Source: Phymorhynchus buccinoides (Eukaryota; Mollusca; Gastropoda; Neogastropoda; Raphitomidae). From it: a stretch of 64,000 nucleotides of DNA. A program made the position numbers and the translations under genes. The stretch spans positions 15,303,321 to 15,367,320 of the forward strand of contig CM065699.1 in NCBI GenBank assembly GCA_017654935.2. The letters are read 5' to 3'. The notes beneath the pieces were generated by a model. It saw only the letters and a program-made list of their open reading frames with translations, was not told the DNA's origin and ran no database searches. Positions 56,613 to 64,000 of the stretch are shown here, in pieces (within the stretch, counting starts at the first letter, position 1; the number at the start of each line of letters is the position of its first letter).

Positions 56613-59480
56613 AAGGGAAGGAAAAATGGGAAGAAAAAAGAAACATGTCACGTGTAAATAGAGTATAAAAGAAATTGTTTGGCGGCATGGGGTTTAGAAA
56701 AAAATGGTCTACTTCAGTGCCTGGTGTTGTTTAAAGTATATTTCTGATTTGCAAACATTAATGTTTGTACCTCAATTTCAGACACTGCATAACTATAATA
56801 TATTAAATAAGGATAACTTTAGATCACATGCACCATTAAAGTTTGTTGCAACATACCTAAATTTAGATCACAACAATGACAAAATCAAAAGCCAGAAGAA
56901 ACTATCAACAATTTTGAAACTCCTTAAAATTTATTAATAGAAGCTCCAATTTACACTCCACATTTTATGGCCAGCTATCATTTGTTCAATAGAGCATTTG
57001 CCACGCGCCGGCAACCTTGAATTTCACTGAGTTGAATTTAGAGAGTTGAACTAGAGAGCTCAGCGCAACTCGGGCAGAACGAGCTCGGGCAAATTAGTAG
57101 TCTAGTATAGTGAACGAACACTCATGGCAAACGCCCTATTGTTCAAAGGTGGAATGGGAACAAATCTGTTGAAATCTTCAAAAGCTTGATCTTTTTTCTT
57201 CCTTTTACACACTCTCTCTCTCTGAATCTCTCTCTCTCTCTCTCTTCCTTCTCTCTCTTCCCCCGCTCTCTACCCCCCCCCCCCCCTCTCTGTCAGGCCT
57301 CTCTCTCTCAAAATGAAAATAGATTTTCATTTCTGCATTCAGTAATGCACTTCCAATAACTACCCTGAATACCATATCGCGCACAGATTAAATAAATGGG
57401 CGAAGTTTGAACAGACAAGAATTAATTCATTCATTCCATGCATAAGATTAAGACTTGAGTGACACAAAGAAACGGTGATACTGAATGACAAGTGAATCAC
57501 TCGGTCTCAGTGCGCTTGTTAGAGGCGACAACTGGCAAACTTTCAACAACTACATAGTCTCCAATTCAGTAGTGTCAACTATGTGAGCGACATCGCTTGT
57601 TGCTACGCTAGGCCCTTAGTGTAAAAGAAAAGCCTTTTGTTGACACTGTGACAATCACTTTCAAAACAGAAACCGGAGGGAGACTGTGTGCTTAACTTAA
57701 TGAAGCACGCAAATGTTTTTCGGACCATCTCTGCAATCGCACAACATAGACCTGAGAGGAATATTATGTACAATTGTGACAGTGCGTAGGAAAAACAGAC
57801 ATAATGGAATTTTGGCATAAATTGAGATTTTAATTTTTCATGGTGGAGCAAAGATTCCTTGTTAATACACAGAAAACCGAATTGAGTTATCTTGTCTAGT
57901 TTTTATTTTATAATTATTTGAAGTTTGACATTCGATATAGATCATTTGCAGAAATTGGGCACAGAAGATACAACTTTGCCTCTTTGTTTCTATTGACTTG
58001 ATTTAAAAAACAATAAAATAAACAAAGAAATCATCCAAAATTGTCTTTTATGTTGTGGATACTGGTAGAACACATACAACTAGACATAAATATGCCCTAA
58101 ATAGAAAATTGATATGTTGGGGGGTTGTTGACTATTTTTGGCTTTTGCTAAAAACATTCTGAGCGACTTATGACGTTATGTAGGTTTTTTCCATGCACCA
58201 TCACAATTAATAGTGTGCTATGCATTTTGTTTTGTTTGTTAAATAATAATACAAGGTTTCCTGGCTTAGTCAGCGTTCAGTACACTCGTCGATCAGTTCA
58301 CTATATCAGTATATGTACAGGTATCATAAGCAAATATGCAAAAAGAAAGATTAAAAAGCACCCACACACTGCAAACTGCCACTAACACTTTTTGTAATGT
58401 TTGTCCAGCTGAGCCTTACGTGACTAATAAAATATAGTATGAAAGTATATGATAGTAGCAAAATCAGAATTTTGTATTTACAGTTGGGGGGTGTGCCTTA
58501 TAATATATCACTTGATATCCCTTTTTTTATTACTAAGTTAGTCTCAGGGATTATTCTTAGCAACGGTCATCAGTCATTGACTGATAAAATTTTGATATGA
58601 CCTATTGTTTCTGCAGGCAAGAGGTCATGTGACTTATTATGTTTACTTCGTGTCTGTTAGCAACTTTAAGGATGTTGATGACGTGCACTGCAACTGATTC
58701 CATAGTGATGAGATTGACTTCTAAAGGTGTGCAATAGACTGTAAAAGATAACTGCCCTATTACGTATTATTACTTTGCATTGCATAGTACTGTACCAGCT
58801 TTTCTCATGCAAAAAATATGAATATATTAAAAAAATAAAACAAAACAAACAAAAAACAAGCTTTTATCATGTCATTCTCTGAACATGCAGTCTGTGAAAC
58901 TATGTGACTGATTGCAACAGAGTGTCATAGAAAACAGTTTTTGTTGTGCTCAAGTTGTATTTCCTTTCTTCTTCTTTTTATTAAGTCGATGACTTATAAA
59001 TCATTTTATGAAAATGACCTATTATATTTTCTTCGAACTGGTCAAAAGGCCTATGATGTCCTGTGACAAGATTGATCCCTGGTTAGTTTATAAAAACAAG
59101 TCTGCTTTCATTCAGTATGAACTCAAGTACATATCCAGCCCTTTCTTGATAATAATTGCGGGAAAATTTCCTAGTCTCCAGTTTCCTTATACTTATGGCA
59201 GTAAACTTTGTACAATGACGCTCATTGTTCATCTTCATAATAACTGCTCTCATAGTCTCAAGGTCATTTACAATAAATGAATCTGACAAGCTTCGTTCCA
59301 AAGTTAATAGCTCAGTAACAGCCAGTGCACATTATTATACGCTATCTGGCTTTCTTCTCAATCTGTGTCATCAACTGATCATAGTTTTGGCCTCTTTTTT
59401 TTTATTCTGCTAATCTGACATAAATCTGTATTCAGTAATAATTTGCTTTCTTTCAAGTAAGAGCAAGTTATATTTTTAGA
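56613..59480. other. AT-rich non-coding stretch
   Basis: No recognisable exon or transposon protein. There is a short CT tract at 57215-57310 and a weak relative of the TTTACGG-type MITE near 58400-58520. On present evidence this is intron upstream of exon a. Confidence 0.5.
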
Positions 59481-59530
59481 CAGAAAATGAGACAGAAAGT
59501 TCTTGGAAAAACATCAGTAATTCTACAAGG

Positions 59531-59832
<302 letters not shown>

Positions 59833-60589
59833 ACGCGTTACACTATACAATTACTGTCTGTCACTCTGTGTTTCCATCTCTTTATCAGTTTATGGTGTGT
59901 GTGCATGTGTGCGTATGTATGTGCATGCAGACGAGAGAGCAATCTCAATTTGCAAATTATGCATGATCTAAATTTCTTCTACTACTAGTAGAAGAGTAGT
60001 AGTACTAGTAGTAAAACTAGTAGTACTAGTTCTACTTCCTAACCAATTTTGTTCTTCACCAGACTATAGTATCACATTGAACTGCATTGAAGCTGTACAA
60101 TAGTTCTAAGCATCTGCCACAGTCCTACTTAAGCCACAAAGTGGTCAAAAGCTTACAAATCTTGGCATCTTTCACTTTCCCCTTCAGTAGATAGTGGTAA
60201 ATGCCTTCTTGCCTACTATAAGAGGAGGAATTTTCAGAGATAAAGAGGATGCCAAGCCAGGTAAAGGGGCTTGGTCCTTTGGGAGCTACCTCAGCTGCTG
60301 GGGAGCTCATCCCGGAATGCTGTGTGTCAGCTTCTGTGTGTGATAATGAACTTACTGTTTTTGCAACTTTGGTCATCACCATACACATAGTTGCTAGTAC
60401 ATACATGTATTAGTAATTTCCTAGCCTTCAGAATTTTGTTGTTTGAAGTGAAATTGTGGTTTAAACTTAATTTCCTTAACAGTTTTATTAAACTGGGTGG
60501 GTGGATTTCTCTCTCCAGGGGCGGATCACATCATTTCTAGGGGGGGGGGGGGGGGGGGTCCAAAATGGTTATCAGGCATAGTATTCTGG

Positions 60590-63050
60590 TGTCACGGGTT
60601 TGTGACATTGTTCTTCTGAACAGACAGAGAGAGGCACAGACTACCACTCGATCACAAAGGACCCCGAGGTCTTCCCCCTTCTTTTCGCCTAGGGGAGACG
60701 ACCTACTCATGAAATCCGTGCAACCTGTGTTAGCGCTGACCTCTCGCGAGACTCCACATTCAACTTGCGACTTCATGAGCTTTCAACCGGTCGAACGTCA
60801 CTCCATATTTTTCCTTCAGTTAACCAACATCGCTCCATCGCTTCATCCTTTCTCCTTTTCATCGTTTTGTCCACCTACGGCCGCCCAGTGCTGAGGTGTG
60901 GTGAGGGCCACGTCCCTGAAGGATCCTGAAATCAACTTTTACCCTGCACGAGTCCTAAGACGTGAGGGTAGCGAAGCTATTGCGCTTCGGCAGACACCGT
61001 TTCTTCTCTTCATCCTCATCGCCATCTTCACCCCTTTTTATTTGGTTCCTCATCGTCCTCCCTTCCCCGTCATCGTCCCTGGCGTTCACTGGAGTCCTGG
61101 AAGAAAGCTGTGGCCGGTCCGGAACCCCTTCCACCTGCTCGCGCTTACCTCGAGCCCTCGGCGAGACCAGAGCTGCGACTGTCTTGTGGGGAGGATTCTT
61201 CTTCTTCATTCCGCCACTTGGAAGTTTGGTCAGTAGCTGCATAAAATTAGTATTAATCCCGTTAAAAGTCGTACAACAACGCGCGCGTAACAATGTAAAG
61301 TAGCTAGTTATAGGTTTGCTAACATGTGTATTTGTGTGCGTTTTCTTTGGTTCATTTTCTTATTATTTTCTTGATTTTTGCATAAGGGGCTAAGGAACTG
61401 ACTGGCTGGGTCATGACTTGTCAGTTGGATAGGTTTTTGCCGGTCGTAGAATTTGGTACTTGAACTCGGCACATATTTTTGAATCAATGTTTTGGCTCGC
61501 CATTGTGTGTTTAGGCCGTACAAATCGTTTTTGGGTGCAAAGTGTATTTGAGTTCACAGAGATTCAGAATCCTAAACGCGTGCACGCGCGCGCATTATTC
61601 CTTGTTGCGGTATATGTTTAGCCTCGCGGCCTATGTTTAGCCTCGCGGCCTATGTTTAGCCTTGCGGTATATGTTTAGCCTTGCGGCCTATGTTTAGCCT
61701 CGCGGCCATCGTCCTAGCTTAATTAGGTATTAAGAGACTCTGCGGAGAGCTGGATAACAGAGGGTTATTCCAGTTGCGCTTCTAGCTATGCTGATAGGGG
61801 CTTTGTAAAGCGTTCATCCCCGTTTCTGTTTTTATTTTTGAGAGGAAGTGTCATTAATGTTTTCAAGGCTTTTTGACTTTTTGAAGTACATTGTGGATGT
61901 TATTTTGGGGAAATACATTCTTTGCCTGTAGTTCATCCGCCTTCTGGAAGAAATGAGAATGGAAAGGACATATTTCTGGTGGTGAAATTTTATGTAATAT
62001 TTTCTGAAGAAATTAAGTGTCCATTCTTTTACACCTGAAAAGCTGTGAAATTTTCAGAAGAATGTAATTGTTAATTTTTTTTGTATTTGAAAGGCTAGAA
62101 TTTTCTAAATGTATGAAAGCCTTGTTGTTCCAGAAAAAGTGAAACCTTTTAGTTAATCCTTTTTGATGAAATATTACCCCTAGACTGAGTCGTGTGAAAA
62201 GGATTGTAAAGAAAGTGTTGTTCAGCGTTTTTGGGGTTCTTGGAGAGAGCCAAGTTTAAAGAGGGTGGGATTTTACATCCCTGAAGAGGACTGTTGGGGA
62301 ATTTGTTTTTGGGGAAACACAAAACTGTTGTTACTCTGGGTGTTCAAAACCAGGTTTTTGTTTTGGTTTTTCCTACAGTCCTGAGCCTGAACCTGACCTG
62401 ACCTGTTGCCTGGTTGACCGCCCGGTCAACCGCTCTTTTCTCCGTTTCCGGCTGTGAGAGGCCGCTCGCCTTTCCGTCTGGCCCCGTGTTAGGCCCGATC
62501 CGTGGGCCTGTCTGTGCATTTGGGCCAGGCTTCGACCGTTCCTGTTGAGGAGTCTGGGGGCGTCCTCTGCCGTCTCTCGTCTTTTGTTTCTGCTGCTGTA
62601 GTCTGCCCCAGGAGGGGCAGCAGTTTTCCTTCTACCGACTTTAGTTTTCCCCTTGTCTTCTTCTTCCTCTTCTTCGGACGCTCTGCTGTTTGTTTTGTTG
62701 GACATCTCTTCTTCGTCTGCCCTTTCGTCGTTTTCCCTTCAATTTGTGTTTCTGCATACAAACTTCCTTTTAGTTAATTAGTTAAGTTGCCGGCTTTAGT
62801 TTATTCTTTGGACAAACTTTTGAATGCCATGTATATTATGTAGATAATTTGTTAAACATTGAGTGTATTGAATTGTGTAGGTGTGTGTCTGCTTGGTTAT
62901 AATAAATAGTCTTGTTTTGTATTGTATTCCTGGTGTGCGCGTGTGCCTTCTCCTGTGAGTTTGTCTGTTTGGGCGTGCGAGACTCTCCTCGGGGTTCGCG
63001 ATTTCCCTCTCCCAATCTCTGATCAAGATCGAGCGGGGGATTTCGTGACA
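60590..63050 (+). mobile_element. Solo LTR, 2.46 kb
   Basis: It starts TGTCACGGG and ends TTTCGTGACA, so the ends are inverted (TGTCACG/CGTGACA) as in retroviral-type LTRs. The 5-bp TCTGG is present immediately outside both ends (60585-60589 and 63051-63055). A polyadenylation-type AATAAA occurs at 62901. No gag or pol lies on either side, and the flanking duplication shows a solo LTR and not one end of a full element. It is inserted next to a LINE remnant. Confidence 0.8.
61605..61708 (+). repeat. ~19-bp tandem repeat inside the LTR
   Basis: About five copies of tatgtttagcctcgcgg(cc), a feature often seen in LTR U3 regions. Confidence 0.9.
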
Positions 63051-63055
63051 TCTGG

Positions 63056-63785
63056 AAAAAATGGTTGCAAAGAAAGATATTGCAGGCGTGAAGCGTCAAG
63101 GAGTTACAGCTGGTTTTTTAAGGCTTCCACTGTGTCTGATGTTACTGCCACGGATGGAAACAGGTTCCACTCGGCAATGCCAATGCTGGCGGTACAGAGT
63201 CCAGCATGCTGGCAGTTGGTACGCCTCAGCATGCATGCAGGTGTCGAGTAGATCTTGTGGGAGGGCAGCGGGTGGGCTTTTAGGAAGAATTGATGACCAC
63301 CTCACCACAATGGTGTTTGAAGAAGGTGGTGAGGCGAGCCTTCCATCGTCGTTCAGCGAGTGGGAACCAGTTGAGTTGGTCATACATTTCTTCCACACTG
63401 GACGTCTGTCGTCGTAGTGTCGATGTCGGTTGACAACCCAGCATGCTGCCTCAGGGTTCCCAAGGACCTCTACTTGGGGGTCTATGAGTATGAAGCACTA
63501 AAATTCTCAAGGACCCTCTAAAAGAATGCGCAGGGGGTCCCAGGGATGCGCACTAGAAAAATTATTTTTAGCATTCACAATGCCACTGGGACCCTCTATC
63601 CCGCCTCTATAAGTACTGTTAGTGAAGGAGTCCCTGGGACCCCTTGTTTTGCGGGATGATTGGGAGCCCTGCTGCCCTTTGCTGTACTGCCTCGATCTTG
63701 TTGCAGTTTTTGATGGTGTAGGGATCCCACACCCTGCTGGAGTATTTGAGTGTTGGCCTTACAAGGGCTTGATAAAATCTTAACA
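63056..63785 (-). pseudogene. LINE reverse transcriptase remnant, split by a MITE
   Basis: On the minus strand 63785-63672 reads ALVRPTLKYSSRVWDPYT and KIEAVQQRAA. 63451-63060 continues with QLNWFPLAERRWKARLT in a shifted frame. These are the C-terminal motifs of jockey-like reverse transcriptases. The MITE at 63452-63671 interrupts it and the solo LTR sits at its 3' side. Several frameshifts and stops: dead. Confidence 0.82.
63452..63671. mobile_element. MITE with CAGGG ends (hAT-like), inverted copy of 28348
   Basis: CAGGGTTCCCAAGG ... TTGGGAGCCCTG. LINE sequence resumes on both sides with gctgcct / gctgccc, a probable target duplication of 7-8 bp. Confidence 0.75.
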
Positions 63786-63879
63786 AAATCACTGGCAAAG
63801 GAGTTAGTATAGGCTTAGTTATCCATTACCCCATCCCCTCCCTTTCTCTCCCATATAAGTCCACACAGTGAGTCGAGTG

Positions 63880-63980
63880 ACACTGACACACATATATATT
63901 GAGGTGTGTGTGTACTGTGTGTGGAGGTGTGTGTGTGGGGGTGGGTGGAGGTGTGTATGGGGGGTGTGTGTGTGTGTTTA
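63880..63980. repeat. GT/GGT-rich tract
   Basis: GTGTGTG with GGTGGG interruptions at the window end. Confidence 0.85.
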
Positions 63981-64000
63981 GTACTGTTATTCTGTTTATG

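Noticed and set aside
57603..57851. Candidate first exon of the gene
   Set aside because: The translated frame lacks the expected PH motifs (LFYSKK, FQVKLETRQ) and has no suitable donor phase.
60565..61303. Several 100-residue frames upstream of the gene
   Set aside because: They lie within the solo LTR, overlap each other on both strands, and have no recognisable domain.
62373..62761. Basic and Glu-rich frames on the minus strand
   Set aside because: Low-complexity, inside the solo LTR on the opposite strand, no family resemblance.

Overview
This is eukaryotic, intron- and transposon-rich DNA, probably from a mollusc and most likely a gastropod. The lineage is an inference: it rests on SINE and MITE style, microsatellite density, and a metazoan gene of moderate divergence from vertebrates. 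The window contains one recognisable protein-coding gene, a phospholipase C gamma (PLCG1/PLCG2-type) on the minus strand. I could place 25 consecutive coding exons between 55314 and 4149, about 2.9 kb of coding sequence or 967 codons. Every splice phase is compatible and no gap is needed against the vertebrate family. The gene enters in the middle of the N-terminal PH domain. It runs through EF hands, catalytic X box, first half of the split PH, N-SH2, C-SH2, a tyrosine-bearing linker, SH3, second half of the split PH, and most of the Y box. The first coding exon(s) (start codon, front of PH) lie beyond 64000 or were not recognised. The end of the Y box and the C2 domain lie below position 1.

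Two things stand out. First, the junction between exons 24 and 25 is a textbook U12-type AT-AC intron (start ATATCCTT, branch TTCCTTGAC, end AC). Second, at eleven of the 25 exons, a piece containing the exon edge plus its splice site has been tandemly duplicated into the adjoining intron, from 2 to about 20 extra copies (units about 59 to 117 bp). This leaves serial decoy donors or acceptors. At the SH3 exon (117-bp units) and the pre-Y-box exon (78-bp units) the copies keep the reading frame open, so use of another copy's splice site would insert 39 or 26 residues in frame.

The introns are packed with mobile DNA. There are several TTAA-flanked piggyBac-like MITEs, TA-flanked pogo/Tc1-like MITEs, a PIF/Harbinger-like MITE with a TTA target duplication, hAT-like small elements, tRNA-derived SINEs, decayed LINE reverse-transcriptase and RNase H fragments, and a 2.46-kb solo LTR with a 5-bp target duplication. 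There are also long minisatellites (28-bp, about 105-bp and 126-bp units) and many AC, GA and GT microsatellites. Several insertions are nested, and intact relatives elsewhere in the window show the empty site.

Layout: 1-3.4 kb is a SINE, a palindromic satellite and MITEs (gene 3' side, intron). 4.1-6.2 kb is Y-box exons. 6.2-18.5 kb is a large repeat-filled intron. 18.5-30.7 kb is split-PH, SH3 and SH2 exons. 30.5-38.9 kb is X-box exons. 40.3-55.3 kb is EF-hand and PH exons. 55.3-64 kb is a repeat-rich upstream intron with the solo LTR.
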